Notes: generated by a model not told the origin, from the sequence alone. A stretch of 36,758 bases of DNA from Sphingomonas pruni NBRC 15498 (GCF_001598455.1 NZ_BCYZ01000044.1:1-36758); one strand, 5' to 3'; shown: positions 15,735-24,547, counted from the first letter of the stretch. Numbers and translations: made by a program.

Positions 15735-18593
15735 CTATTTCAACGACACGCTGTCCAGATTGACCTTGTCCGCCGGGATCACCTCAACATTGGGATATTT
15801 CTTGCGGAGATCGTCGAGGAACAGTTTCGCGTCGCCAACCACGATGATGCTGGCATTGGTCGGATCGAGCAACCGCTGCGCCACGCGCTGTACCGCCGCC
15901 GCATCGACGCCTTCGACCTTGGGAGTGAATGCCTTGAGTTCGGACAAGGGCACATTCTCGACGACATAGTCGCCCAGCACGCCGGCAATACCCCCGGCCG
16001 TCTCTGTGTCGCGGCCGAAATCGCCGATCAGCACCGCCTTGCGCGAAGCTAGCTCGTCGTTGGGCACGGGGGCCGATCCCATCCCCTTCATCGTATCGAT
16101 GATCAGACCCACCACTTCGGGCGCCGAGGGGTTCTTGGTCTGGGTATTGGCGGCGACATAGCCCGGCTGGCGCCGCGCCGCGATGCCGCTGCCCGCACCA
16201 TAAGCCAGGCCGCGCTTGATGCGGATTTCCTGGTTGAGCCTCGACGAAAAGCCGACGCCGAGCGTCGCGTTGGCGACGCTTGCCGCGTAGAAATCGGGGT
16301 CGCTGCGGGCAATGCCAGGGCGTGCGACGACGACGCCTGCCTGACCGGCATTGGGCATGTCGACGACGATGATCCGCGGTGTCGCATTGGCGGGATCGGT
16401 CTTGGGTGCAGCGACGGGCGCGGCCTTGGCCTGCCAGCTGCCGAAATTGGCTTCGGCGAGCGCCTTGGCGGCGGCGGGTGTGATGTCACCGACCATCACC
16501 AAAGTCGCACGCGCCGGCGCCCAGGTGCGCGCATAGGCGGCTTGCACTTCGCTTCGCGTGATCGCCTTGAGCGACGTCGGCGTGCCCGTGATCGGATGGC
16601 CATAGGGCCCGCCGCCCATCACCGTGCGCGCGGCGACCAGCGACGCGAGCCTGGCGGGATTTTTGAGTTGTACCTGCACTCCATCGATCGTCTGCGCACG
16701 ATCGCGCTCGATTTCCTCGGCCGCGAACACCGGATTGCGCGCGACGTCGGCGAGCACCGTCATGGCCGGGGCGATCTGGTCCGACTTGACCTCCAGCGTC
16801 ACCGCCGCGGCGTCCCAGCCCACGGCCGAGCTGATCGATCCGCCGAGTTTCTCCACCTCATTGGCGATCTGCGTCGCCGAACGCGTTTTCGTGCCCTTGG
16901 TCATGAGATCGGCGGTCAGGCTGTTGAGCCCGGCGCGGTCGGCCGGATCCGCGGCGCCGCCGCCATTGGCGAGCACCTGGGTGGTGATCAGCGGCAGATC
17001 GTGCTTCTCGACCACGATCAGTTTCATGCCGTTGGCCAAAGTCGCCGTGACCGGGGCGGGCAATGACGCAACCACGGGCTTCGCCGGCGCCGGGATCGCG
17101 ACGCGCTCGGCGTCGCTCGCCGGCTTGACCACCTCGACATTGCCAGGCGACTTGAGCTCCGCGACCTCGACGGTGTTGGCGACCGCGATCTTGTCGCCCT
17201 TCGGTCCGTCCTTGGGCGCCATTTCGGCGGGCATATAGTTGATCAATGCCGAGCCATCGTCGTTGAGATATTTGCGCGCGACACGCTGGATGTCGGCGGC
17301 GGTCACCCTGCCGATCGCGGCGAGCTGCTTGTCGGCGGCCGCCGGATCGCCGTCGATGATGACCGATCGCGCGATCGTCGAGGCCTTGCCGTCCGCGGTC
17401 TCGCGGCTCTGGATCGTCGCCGTGATCAGCTGGTTCTTGGCGCGGGTCAGTTCGGCCGGGGTTACCAAGGTGTCGCGGGCGCGGGCGACTTCGGCGCGCA
17501 ACGCTTTCTCGCCATCGGCGACACTCTTGCCATCGGCCATCGTCGCGGTGACGACGAACGACCCGGTGCCCTGCTTGGTATCGAGGAAGGTATTGGCCGA
17601 CTGGGCGAGTTGATCGCGATAGACGAGGTCCTGATACAGCCGCGAACTATCGCCCCGCGACAGGATCGCGTCGAGCACGGTCAGCGCCGGAATGTCGGCG
17701 TTGTTGTCCGACGGCACCTGATAGCTGATCAATACCGCGGGCAGCGGGGTGTTGGGCTCGTAGACCGTATAGCGAGTGGGCGCGGTACGCGGCGGTTCGG
17801 TGACGGTCACGCGCGGGATCGGGCGATCGGGACGCTTGATCCCGGCGAAATATTTGTCGACCCACCGGTTCAACTGCGCCGGGTCGAAATTGCCAGCGAC
17901 CACCAGCACCGCATTGTCGGGCCGGTAATAGGTCGCGTGGAAGGCGCGGACGTCATCGATCGTCGCGGCTTCGAGATTCTCCAGGCTGCCGATGCCTGGC
18001 CGCGCATAGGGATGCACGCGATAGCTGATTTCAGGATAATAGATCGAATAGAGCTTACCGTAGGGGGTCGCCAAGGTGCGGAGACGAAGCTCCTCCTTCA
18101 CGACGTCGCGCTCGGAAGCGTAGCTGACCGGCTCGACCACCAGGCTCGCCATGCGATCGGCCTCGGCGAACAGCAGCCGTTCGAGGTGATTGGCCGGGAC
18201 GACCTCGTAATAATTGGTATAATCGTCGTTGGTCGAGGCGTTGTTATAGCCGCCGACATCCTCGGTCAGCCGATCGAAATTCTCCGACTTCAGGTTGCGC
18301 GTCGCCTTGAACATCAGATGTTCGAACATGTGGGCGAAGCCGGACTTGCCCTTGGGATCGTCCTTCGAGCCGACATCGTACCAGACCTGGACCGAGACGT
18401 TGGCGGTCTTGGTATCGCGGATCGCATAGACCCGCAGACCATTGGCGAGCGTGCGGACGGTATAGGCGATCGGCTTGACGGCGGTTGCGCTGACGGCCGC
18501 AGCCTTTGGCGCGGGTTTCTTGGGTGGTGCAGCGGTGGCGGCAAGGGGAAGCAGGGCGGCGCCGATCAGCAGGGCGGCACGTGTCAGACGCAT
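15735..18593 (-). CDS. M16 family zinc metallopeptidase, two-domain, exported
   Basis: A 952-residue pitrilysin/insulinase-family peptidase. Residues 1-22 are a signal peptide (MRLTRAALLIGAALLPLAA, then ATAA), followed by a Lys/Pro/Ala linker. The first M16 half carries the inverted zinc motif HMFEH at residues 88-92 and the downstream EELRLR that supplies the third ligand. The second half (~530 onward) has the same fold cues (LTADLMTKGTKTRS) but no HxxEH, so it should be the inactive partner, as is usual in fused M16 proteins. GGAG lies seven bases before ATG 18593. It would degrade peptides in the periplasm or outside the cell; the substrate is unknown. Confidence 0.93.
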   Translation of the reverse strand: MRLTRAALLIGAALLPLAATAAPPKKPAPKAAAVSATAVKPIAYTVRTLANGLRVYAIRDTKTANVSVQVWYDVGSKDDPKGKSGFAHMFEHLMFKATRNLKSENFDRLTEDVGGYNNASTNDDYTNYYEVVPANHLERLLFAEADRMASLVVEPVSYASERDVVKEELRLRTLATPYGKLYSIYYPEISYRVHPYARPGIGSLENLEAATIDDVRAFHATYYRPDNAVLVVAGNFDPAQLNRWVDKYFAGIKRPDRPIPRVTVTEPPRTAPTRYTVYEPNTPLPAVLISYQVPSDNNADIPALTVLDAILSRGDSSRLYQDLVYRDQLAQSANTFLDTKQGTGSFVVTATMADGKSVADGEKALRAEVARARDTLVTPAELTRAKNQLITATIQSRETADGKASTIARSVIIDGDPAAADKQLAAIGRVTAADIQRVARKYLNDDGSALINYMPAEMAPKDGPKGDKIAVANTVEVAELKSPGNVEVVKPASDAERVAIPAPAKPVVASLPAPVTATLANGMKLIVVEKHDLPLITTQVLANGGGAADPADRAGLNSLTADLMTKGTKTRSATQIANEVEKLGGSISSAVGWDAAAVTLEVKSDQIAPAMTVLADVARNPVFAAEEIERDRAQTIDGVQVQLKNPARLASLVAARTVMGGGPYGHPITGTPTSLKAITRSEVQAAYARTWAPARATLVMVGDITPAAAKALAEANFGSWQAKAAPVAAPKTDPANATPRIIVVDMPNAGQAGVVVARPGIARSDPDFYAASVANATLGVGFSSRLNQEIRIKRGLAYGAGSGIAARRQPGYVAANTQTKNPSAPEVVGLIIDTMKGMGSAPVPNDELASRKAVLIGDFGRDTETAGGIAGVLGDYVVENVPLSELKAFTPKVEGVDAAAVQRVAQRLLDPTNASIIVVGDAKLFLDDLRKKYPNVEVIPADKVNLDSVSLK

Positions 18594-18703
18594 TCAAGTC
18601 TCCGCAAAGGAGGTGAGGATGGCGCCGATGTGTCGCGCTAAAACGCCGCCTGTCAATCGCCCGCCGTCGCCAGCGACAAGCGCCGGCGATCAGACGCGAA
18701 ACG

Positions 18704-18907
18704 TCATCCACGCTTCTTGTTGCGGTTGGCGTAGAGCATTGCTGCGGCGACCGCCGCCGATCCGACGCCCGCGCCCAGTGCCGCCATGCCCCATTTGCTC
18801 AGCTTCGCCGGCTCCGGCGTGCCTTCGGCGCCCTTCTGACGCTCCTTGGCAATCCGCGCCGCGGCCATGATCTCGTTCTCTTCTTCGGGCTTGTCGGTCA
18901 CGCTCAC
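18704..18907 (-). CDS. small single-helix membrane protein downstream of tgt
   Basis: 67 residues; not recognised as a named family. A charged N-terminal half ([20 protein letters not shown]) is followed by one membrane helix ([20 protein letters not shown]) and a basic tail, NRNKKRG. GTG 18907 overlaps the tgt stop as GTGA; a second GTG at 18901 is better spaced from GAGGAG and may be the true start. The coupling to tgt supports a real gene. The 110 bases between it and the M16 start hold no gene. Confidence 0.65.
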   Translation of the reverse strand: MSVTDKPEEENEIMAAARIAKERQKGAEGTPEPAKLSKWGMAALGAGVGSAAVAAAMLYANRNKKRG

Positions 18908-20040
18908 TCTCCTCGACCCTGTCCGTAGCGCGCCCGGAATCCGCTCGCAAATGCGTTCAGCGTTCCCTGGGCGATTGCCGCGCGCAAGTCCGCCATCAAC
19001 GCTTGGTAGAACCAAATGTTGTGCTCGGTCATCAACATCGCGCCAAGAATTTCTCCGGCGCGGACGAGATGATGGAGATAGGCGCGTTCCCAGGTCGCGC
19101 AGACCGTGCAGCCGCATTCGGGATCGAGCGGCCCCTGATCCTCGCCGAACTTCGCATTGCGGATGTTGATCGGCCCGGTCCGGGTGAATGCCTGACCCGT
19201 CCGCCCCGAGCGCGTCGGCAGCACGCAATCGAACATGTCGACCCCGCGCTCGACCGCGCCGACGATATCGTCCGGCTTGCCCACGCCCATCAAATAGCGC
19301 GGCTTGTCGGCAGGCAACTGCCCCGGCGCGAAGTCGAGACAGCCGAACATCGCCGCCTGCCCCTCCCCCACCGCGAGCCCGCCGATCGCATAGCCGTCGA
19401 ACCCGATCTCGGTCAGCGCCGCCGCACTCTCACCCCGCAATTGCTCGTCGAGCGCGCCCTGCTGGATGCCGAATTGCGCGGCGTGATCCGCATGTTCGCC
19501 GCCACCGAGAAACGCGTCGCGCGATCGCCGTGCCCAGCGCATCGACCGAGCCATCGCCGCCGCCTGGACCTCGGGCGTGGAGGTCGTCGGCACCAGTTCG
19601 TCGAAGGCCATGACGATGTCCGATCCCAGCAGCCGCTGGATTTCCATCGATCGCTCCGGGCTCATCAGATGCCGCGTGCCGTCGAGATGGCTCTTGAATT
19701 CGACCCCATTCTCGTTGCGCTTGGTCAGTTCTGACAGGCTCATTACCTGATAACCGCCGCTGTCGGTCAGGATCGGCCGCTCCCAGCCCATGAAATGATG
19801 CAGCCCGCCCAGTCGCGCGACGCGCTCGGCGGTCGGGCGGAGCATCAGGTGATAGGTATTGCCCAGGATGATGTCGGCGCCAGCCGCGCGGACATCATCC
19901 GGCTTCATCGCCTTGACCGTGGCGGCGGTACCGACCGGCATGAAGGCCGGCGTGCGGATCGTGCCGCGGCGCATAGCGATCTCGCCGGTACGCGCCTTGC
20001 CGTCTGTGGCGTGGATTTTGAAATCGAAACGGGGAGTCAT
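18904..20040 (-). CDS. tgt: tRNA-guanine transglycosylase (queuine tRNA-ribosyltransferase)
   Basis: Replaces G34 of GUN-anticodon tRNAs with preQ1, the step before QueA. 378 residues, normal length. Visible are [11 protein letters not shown] with the catalytic-region Asp, [26 protein letters not shown] containing the nucleophilic Asp, and the zinc site CGCTVC with a further His near its C terminus (AMLMTEHN). The ATG gives the normal N-terminal [15 protein letters not shown]. queA, the next enzyme, lies upstream on the same strand, but a ~4 kb island now sits between queA and the genes leading to tgt. Confidence 0.96.
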   Translation of the reverse strand: MTPRFDFKIHATDGKARTGEIAMRRGTIRTPAFMPVGTAATVKAMKPDDVRAAGADIILGNTYHLMLRPTAERVARLGGLHHFMGWERPILTDSGGYQVMSLSELTKRNENGVEFKSHLDGTRHLMSPERSMEIQRLLGSDIVMAFDELVPTTSTPEVQAAAMARSMRWARRSRDAFLGGGEHADHAAQFGIQQGALDEQLRGESAAALTEIGFDGYAIGGLAVGEGQAAMFGCLDFAPGQLPADKPRYLMGVGKPDDIVGAVERGVDMFDCVLPTRSGRTGQAFTRTGPINIRNAKFGEDQGPLDPECGCTVCATWERAYLHHLVRAGEILGAMLMTEHNIWFYQALMADLRAAIAQGTLNAFASGFRARYGQGRGE

Positions 20041-20078
20041 GCGCGCGCTCTACCCACGCGCCTGCCGCCTTGTCGACC

Positions 20079-20720
20079 TCAGGTCAGATAGTCGACCACA
20101 TCTTGCGGCGTCGCGAACGTCGCGTCGGGCTTCATCGCCGTCAGCATTTCCGGGTTGGCGTAGCCCCATAACACTGCGCCGGCACCGATCCCGACCGCGC
20201 GTGCGGCGTCGATGTCGCGGGTTTCGTCGCCGATCGACAGGATCGCGCTGGGCGGAAGCCCGCTCGCTTTGATCGCCTGGCGGAACTTACGCACCTTGCC
20301 GAACAGGCCCGAGCCGCAAAAGAAGCGCTCGATCCGCGCAGAATCCGCCGCCCCCAAAATGGCCCGGACATTGGCTTCGGAGTTGGACGAGCAGACGAAC
20401 ATCCTGACCTTGGCCTCGTCGATCGTCCTCAACATGTCGCGGACGCCGTCGAACAAATGGATCTGGTCCGTGTTCCGTCCGAACCGGGCGCGAACATGGC
20501 GCGCGATCAGCGGCAGTTTCCAGCGCGAGATGCCGAGATGGTCGATCACTTCGCGCGTGGTGCGCTTGCGCAAGCCCTCAACTTCATCGGGATGAACGCT
20601 GCGGAACCGGAAGCGCGCGGCGAGATCGTCGACGATCGACAGAAACCAGTGGCCGCTGTCGGACAGCGTCCCGTCGAAATCGAAAATGACCAATTGATAG
20701 GGAGGCCGAGCGGCTGCCAC
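20079..20720 (-). CDS. HAD family hydrolase (phosphoglycolate phosphatase-like)
   Basis: 213 residues. Motif I is FDFDGTLSDSG with the nucleophile Asp14 and acid Asp16; motif II is VCSSNSE near residue 107; a conserved Lys in KVRKFRQAIK; motif IV is GDETRDIDAA near 170. The alpha-helical cap follows motif I, as in the phosphoglycolate phosphatase group. GTG start two bases after the EF-hand gene stop. The exact phosphate substrate is not evident. Confidence 0.88.
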   Translation of the reverse strand: MAAARPPYQLVIFDFDGTLSDSGHWFLSIVDDLAARFRFRSVHPDEVEGLRKRTTREVIDHLGISRWKLPLIARHVRARFGRNTDQIHLFDGVRDMLRTIDEAKVRMFVCSSNSEANVRAILGAADSARIERFFCGSGLFGKVRKFRQAIKASGLPPSAILSIGDETRDIDAARAVGIGAGAVLWGYANPEMLTAMKPDATFATPQDVVDYLT

Positions 20721-20722
20721 GA

Positions 20723-21292
20723 TTATCCGCCTCGTTTCCCGCGTTTCCCGCCATCGCCCATCGGAAAGGCGCGGATCGTCAGCAGTTCGGCACGCGTCAG
20801 CACGCCGTCCTTGTCCTTGTCGAGCCGGGTGAAGATCTGATCGAACTTCGCCTGGAGCTCGGCCAGCGTGATCTGGTTATCGCTGTCGGTGTCGGTCTCG
20901 TAAGCACCGGGCAAGGCATTGGGATCGCCCAGCCATTTCTGCGCCCAGTCGGAAAAGGCGATATAGCCGAGCTTGCCGGCGTGGCCGGTATCGATCGCAT
21001 CGAAGCTCTTCGCCACGCCCTTGCGCATCTCGTCGCGCGTCACGCGGCCGTCGCCGTCCATGTCGAACGCGGCGATCATCATCGCCACCGGCTCGACCAC
21101 CAGGATCGGCGGGGCGGCGATCGATACCGGCGCGTTCTTCTTGCTGCCGAGCGGAATCGGAACGCGATTGTCGTTCTGCGCTGCCGCCGGTCGGGACAGG
21201 CCGATCGCCAGCAAGGCGGAGGCGGCCATGAGCGTCCGGGGAGCCAGGGCGAAGCCGCGGCGGATGGCTGGCGTCAAGCGATTCGGCGGCAT
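20723..21292 (-). CDS. exported EF-hand calcium-binding protein
   Basis: About 189 residues from ATG 21292. An N-terminal signal-like segment has a basic start (AIRRGFALAPR), a hydrophobic core (MAASALLAIGLS) and a likely cleavage after RPAAAQ. Three clear EF-hand loops follow: DMDGDGRVTRDE, DTDSDNQITLAE and DKDKDGVLTRAE, plus a weak one around DTGHAGKLG. It probably binds calcium in the periplasm. Start alternatives are upstream 21340 and downstream 21229. Two bases before the HAD gene, in the same transcription unit. Confidence 0.82.
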   Translation of the reverse strand: MPPNRLTPAIRRGFALAPRTLMAASALLAIGLSRPAAAQNDNRVPIPLGSKKNAPVSIAAPPILVVEPVAMMIAAFDMDGDGRVTRDEMRKGVAKSFDAIDTGHAGKLGYIAFSDWAQKWLGDPNALPGAYETDTDSDNQITLAELQAKFDQIFTRLDKDKDGVLTRAELLTIRAFPMGDGGKRGKRGG

Positions 21293-21354
21293 GGCGACAG
21301 GCTGTGCCTCAGCGGGGCCGGCTCGGCAACAGCGCGACAAAGTCTTTCAGTGCG

Positions 21355-21744
21355 CTAACGGATCGGAACCGATGCGCCCGCATAGGGGTCATACGGCGCC
21401 GGCACGCCCGATGGTTGGACATGCGGCGGGGGTGAAGGGGGCGGAGCGACGACGACCACGGGGGGCGCGGTATCGCCCCCGACGCCGCTGGCCGCATAGC
21501 GCAGCCCGTTGACGATAGTCGACGCGCCGAACAGGATGAAGCAGCCCAGGACGACAGTCGCGCCATGACGGATATTGACCCGCCCGGTCAGCATGCCGAA
21601 CCCGATCGCCGCGATCGCGATCACCGCGATGGACGTTGCGACCGTCCCGAGCAGCAGATCCTGCAACCACGATATCGCCGCGACGAACACGCTGGAGCCG
21701 GCAGAGGAATCAGCGAGCGAGGTCGGGGCGTAGGATAGGAGCAC
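21355..21744 (-). CDS. TrbC/VirB2-like pilin family membrane protein (orphan)
   Basis: 129 residues. Residues ~20-95 match the TrbC/VirB2 layout: a leader-like segment, then two membrane helices (VATSIAVIAIAAIGFGML and ATVVLGCFILFGASTIVNGL) separated by the short polar TGRVNIRHG. The C-terminal ~35 residues are Pro/Val-rich (VVVVAPPPSPPPH), unlike a mature pilin. No other type IV secretion gene is in the window. GTG start 10 bases after the stop of the leftover queA tail, so it was probably coupled to queA before the island inserted. Confidence 0.72.
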   Translation of the reverse strand: MLLSYAPTSLADSSAGSSVFVAAISWLQDLLLGTVATSIAVIAIAAIGFGMLTGRVNIRHGATVVLGCFILFGASTIVNGLRYAASGVGGDTAPPVVVVAPPPSPPPHVQPSGVPAPYDPYAGASVPIR

Positions 21745-21753
21745 GTGCGGACG

Positions 21754-21885
21754 TTACGCCGATCGCGTCGGTAGCAACAGACTGGCATCGCCATAAGAAT
21801 AGAAGCGGTATCCTTGCGCGATCGCATGCGCGTACGCCGCCTGCATCCGCTCCAACCCCATCAGCGCCGAGACCAGCATGAACAA
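21754..21885 (-). pseudogene. queA: leftover 3' end of queA displaced by the island
   Basis: On the minus strand this encodes [19 protein letters not shown], then [20 protein letters not shown] and TRSA, that is, the QueA C terminus with a short extension. The first 56 bases are identical to the corresponding part of the intact queA; the rest (21754-21829) is diverged and higher in GC. It lacks everything upstream and is fused in frame to unrelated island sequence (21886-21993). It is best read as the original queA tail cut off by integration. Confidence 0.85.
21830..21885. repeat. left attachment repeat (56 bp, identical to 25791-25846)
   Basis: Starts GCGTACGCCGCC and ends CATGAACAA. Identical base for base to 25791-25846; outside the block the two copies diverge at once on the island side (ATTCTG here versus GGTAGA at the right copy). 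On the other side they remain related only as diverged queA tails. Confidence 0.9.
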
Positions 21886-21936
21886 ATTCTGATGATGGCG
21901 AAAATTCCCGTTAAAAAAATAATAAGATGAAAGGTA

Positions 21937-21964
21937 GTGAGAGCCAACTTTCGATGGCTCCCAC
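21937..21964. other. hairpin just inside the left end of the island
   Basis: GTGAGAGCCA (21937-21946) pairs with TGGCTCCCAC (21955-21964) with a single A-C mismatch around an 8-base loop, next to an A-rich stretch (TTAAAAAAATAATAA, ~21911-21925). It may be a terminator or a recombination-related site. No protein gene is credible from 21886 to 22132. Confidence 0.35.
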
Positions 21965-22132
21965 CCACCTCCTAATTTAGACTGTCGTACCAAACCGGGC
22001 GCAGTCCTGCCAAAGGCATTTTGACCGGATCAGATTTGCCGATTTCGCGTACTTCCGGCCCATCTGCCTGACGGCGCTAATCGATCAATCGTGGACGTTT
22101 GCTCCGCAACTGTTGGGCGCTATTCTGTTAGA

Positions 22133-22339
22133 ATGCCTCAGCCAATCATCCCCACAGACCCGGATTCCGAACGAAAAGCCGGGCGGGTTGCGCTATGGCT
22201 CGATCCCGCTGATCTTCAATGGCTTTCAGAACAGTGTGATTGCCCTGCGGACGCCTCTGACGCACAGCGCGACCGGTGCGTGCGTCTGCGTTTTCGTGCG
22301 CGGGCGGCGCTTCACAAAGCCGGCTTGGCTGGAACTTAG
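22133..22339 (+). CDS. small hypothetical protein, island
   Basis: 68 residues, mainly charged and helical: RKAGRVALWLDPADLQWLSE, then a Cys pair in CDCP, then QRDRCVRLRFRARAALHKAG. No membrane segment. The style resembles small uncharacterised proteins I recall from sphingomonads, but no function is known to me. ATG 22133 is chosen over an in-frame GTG at 22091 because the extra residues look noncoding; the ribosome site is weak. Confidence 0.5.
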   Translation: MPQPIIPTDPDSERKAGRVALWLDPADLQWLSEQCDCPADASDAQRDRCVRLRFRARAALHKAGLAGT

Positions 22340-22374
22340 CCGATTAGCTACCGCCTGATGTCGAAATTGCCATG

Positions 22375-23049
22375 TCAGCGATTGCCACCGAAGATCGTGA
22401 ATAGCTTGCGGATTATCCCCGGCTCTGGCGATTTCTGCTCATGACGTGCTCGATATTCTAGCATCGCCTGCTCCGCATGACGGCGCTGATCCGCCAGCCC
22501 GGCGAAGTAGCTGTCCAGAACACCGGCATCCGACACGGGTCCTGAAAAATCCAAAAAGTAATCGGCGATCACACTTGGCACCAACGTATTGATGGCTTCA
22601 ATCGCTCGCCGCAGACGATCGACAGCGTCCGACTCGTCAGTGCTCAGGTCGAACCAAATATTGCCGACAAGCGAACCCTTGGCGTCGAGCTTGAGATAGC
22701 AATGAGTGCCCAATCCAAAGCACCACGCGTCGTCTTCATACGACCCGTATGGGTCGCGCCCCTCGCTCCTCATCGCGGAGCCAATCGTCGCGTTGAACTG
22801 GCGCACGCGCGGGAGGATTGGGGCAAGCGCGCTTTCCGCTGCCTCAAGCGTCAAACCCACGTCGGCGTAGTCGCTGGAGGGCGACTTCGCCATGTACATG
22901 GCCGTGAAACCGAAGCCTGACGGGTCTCGGTTCTTCTCTGCTGCAGCAGCCGCATTGGCCACGTCCTCTTCGACTTCTGCCCGCACGGTCAGAGGATACA
23001 GGTTCCGCATCCCCCAATCATCTTCGTGGATGTGAATCACATCGACCAT
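22375..23049 (-). CDS. hypothetical protein, island, divergent from kptA
   Basis: 224 residues, soluble, acidic (HIHEDDWGMRNLYPLTVRAE at the N terminus, SYEDDAWCFGLGTHCYLKLD in the middle, WFDLSTDESDAVDRLRRAI after it) with a Lys/Arg-rich C terminus. Not recognised. Start ATG 23049 is 27 bases from the kptA ATG on the other strand, so the two divergent genes share almost no intergenic space and one or both may be transcribed from within the other. Confidence 0.7.
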   Translation of the reverse strand: MVDVIHIHEDDWGMRNLYPLTVRAEVEEDVANAAAAAEKNRDPSGFGFTAMYMAKSPSSDYADVGLTLEAAESALAPILPRVRQFNATIGSAMRSEGRDPYGSYEDDAWCFGLGTHCYLKLDAKGSLVGNIWFDLSTDESDAVDRLRRAIEAINTLVPSVIADYFLDFSGPVSDAGVLDSYFAGLADQRRHAEQAMLEYRARHEQKSPEPGIIRKLFTIFGGNR

Positions 23050-23076
23050 CGTACTGTCCGCCTGTAGCTTTACCTG

Positions 23077-23607
23077 ATGATGGCACAGAAGGTTTCGAAG
23101 TTACTATCCTACTGGTTGCGCCATTCGCCGGACGCGGGGAATCTCACACTCGACGGGTCGGGCTGGGCGAAGGTAGAGTCGGTCAAGGCCTCACTTGCTC
23201 GTGAGGGCATAGATTCTGCGCTGTTGGAGCCCACGGTGGCAGAGAGCGACAAGCAGCGTTTCGAGCTCTCCGATGATGGAACTCGCATCCGCGCTCGGCA
23301 AGGCCACTCCGTTTCTGTCGATCTCAGTTGGCCAATCACGACGCCGCCGGAATTCCTTTACCACGGCACGATCGAACGGTTTTTGGAGGCGATCTTTTCC
23401 GAGGGACTAAAGCCCATGACGCGACATCATGTTCACCTGTCTCCGGACGCCGAGACGGCCGCTCGGGTGGGCGCCCGACGCGGGCCAGCAGTGATACTCA
23501 GGGTCGCGGCGGGTAGGATGGCAAATCAGAGCTTGATCTTCCGGTTGGCGAGCAACGGTGTCTGGTTGACGGATACAGTACCCCCGCGCTTCATCGAACA
23601 GGTTTGA
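23077..23607 (+). CDS. kptA: RNA 2'-phosphotransferase (KptA/Tpt1 family)
   Basis: 176 residues, close to the family's usual length. In order: SKLLSYWLRHSP (Arg15, His16 of the catalytic Arg-His pair), GSGWAKVE, IRARQGHS near residue 71-78, LYHGT near 94, GLKPMTRHHVHLSPD near 110, AARVGARRGPAVIL, and NGVWLTDTVPPRFI at the end. Eukaryotic Tpt1 removes the splice-junction 2'-phosphate using NAD+. Bacterial members can do the same chemistry, and related reactions such as ADP-ribosylation of 5'-phosphorylated ends have been reported, but their cellular job is unknown. ATG 23077 or 23080; no clear ribosome site. Cargo of the queA island. Confidence 0.92.
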   Translation: MMAQKVSKLLSYWLRHSPDAGNLTLDGSGWAKVESVKASLAREGIDSALLEPTVAESDKQRFELSDDGTRIRARQGHSVSVDLSWPITTPPEFLYHGTIERFLEAIFSEGLKPMTRHHVHLSPDAETAARVGARRGPAVILRVAAGRMANQSLIFRLASNGVWLTDTVPPRFIEQV

Positions 23608-23657
23608 AACCACCTTCGACAAAGGCACGCTCATCAACCCGCTCAGCCGATAACGAT

Positions 23658-23999
23658 CTATTGGTGGGCGCTCGCTTCATATCCCCTAATCGCATCAACC
23701 ACGACTTTGCTGACCAGAACGCGGCTCCCGATAGGCACGTCATCCGCCTTGAGTTCTGGGAACGTCGGTACAATGCGCCAACGGCTTTCCAATGGCGCTG
23801 TCGGATCGGGGATATTGAAATGAGCTGTGTAGAGGTTGAGGCGAGACACCAACGAGCTGCCATCAGGCCGTTGTATCGTGGCCATCTCAGCTCCGCCGCG
23901 CCACTCTGAAGCCGTTGACGCGAAATCAGGAACGACCACAAGACCTTGGCCGGAAATCTGGAAGCTGTCGGTAACAACGAGCAGTTCTGCCTGATCCAT
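23658..23999 (-). CDS. hypothetical protein, island
   Basis: 113 residues, soluble. Begins MDQAELLVVTDSFQISGQGL and ends with GSRVLVSKVVVDAIRGYEAS; beta-rich in appearance. Not recognised. ATG 23999 has GGAG six bases upstream, which supports it as a real gene despite composition unlike the chromosome. Confidence 0.6.
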   Translation of the reverse strand: MDQAELLVVTDSFQISGQGLVVVPDFASTASEWRGGAEMATIQRPDGSSLVSRLNLYTAHFNIPDPTAPLESRWRIVPTFPELKADDVPIGSRVLVSKVVVDAIRGYEASAHQ

Positions 24000-24057
24000 C
24001 AATCACTCCAGTCGCTCGCGCCGCTCATGCGTTAACCACGCAAATGGTGTCGTGAGC

Positions 24058-24381
24058 TCAGAACTCGGATGCGTTCAAACCGAAGCGCTTGCCGATGCCT
24101 GCCACTCTTGGCACGAGGTCAAATCTGACTGCGTTCGGGTAGTTTATCACGGCGCACTTGCCGTAGTCTTCGAAGGCAAAAGGGCGATCGTCTTCATTCT
24201 GACCGAACTCTGCATCAATGGCCAGACGAAAGGAGTGGACGTCGGCGTCTCCGATCGCGGGATGGTCGCCGGTCTTCGCGAACTGCGCTGTAACATGTCC
24301 CATCTTCAGGGCGTGCTTTCTGCGCTTAGAAGGAGTGTCGAAGTCGTCAGACCATTTCCATAGAAGCAGATTGAAAGTCAC
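24058..24381 (-). CDS. hypothetical protein, island
   Basis: 107 residues, starting MTFNLLLWKWSDDFDTPSKR and ending RVAGIGKRFGLNASEF. Soluble, with conserved-looking aromatic residues at the N terminus. I cannot assign a family. GTG 24381 has an excellent GAAGGAG six bases upstream, good evidence for translation. It lies between another unknown gene and the recombinase remnant, all three on the minus strand. Confidence 0.65.
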   Translation of the reverse strand: MTFNLLLWKWSDDFDTPSKRRKHALKMGHVTAQFAKTGDHPAIGDADVHSFRLAIDAEFGQNEDDRPFAFEDYGKCAVINYPNAVRFDLVPRVAGIGKRFGLNASEF

Positions 24382-24507
24382 GGACCACTCCTTCGTGTAG
24401 TAGCAGCTTCATGCCCCATCGGCCGCGTTCCATCCAGTATCGGACATTTGAGGTTCACACCCCAGCTTACCCCTGACCCCAAGCCATCATCGCCTCGTTG
24501 GCGACGG

Positions 24508-24537
24508 CCCCCTCAGGCGCGTTAACACCCGAGGGGG
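24508..24537. terminator. possible hairpin downstream of the recombinase
   Basis: CCCCCTC (24508-24514) and GAGGGGG (24531-24537) form a 7-bp stem around a 16-base loop, just after the stop of the recombinase fragment. There is no T-tract; assignment is tentative. The rest of 24382-24547 shows no gene. Confidence 0.3.
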
Positions 24538-24547
24538 ATCCATCACG

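Noticed and set aside
21754..21993. A separate minus-strand 79-residue gene at the left end of the island
   Set aside because: Its C-terminal half is the QueA tail and its N-terminal half is unrelated island sequence; better read as a junction product of integration.
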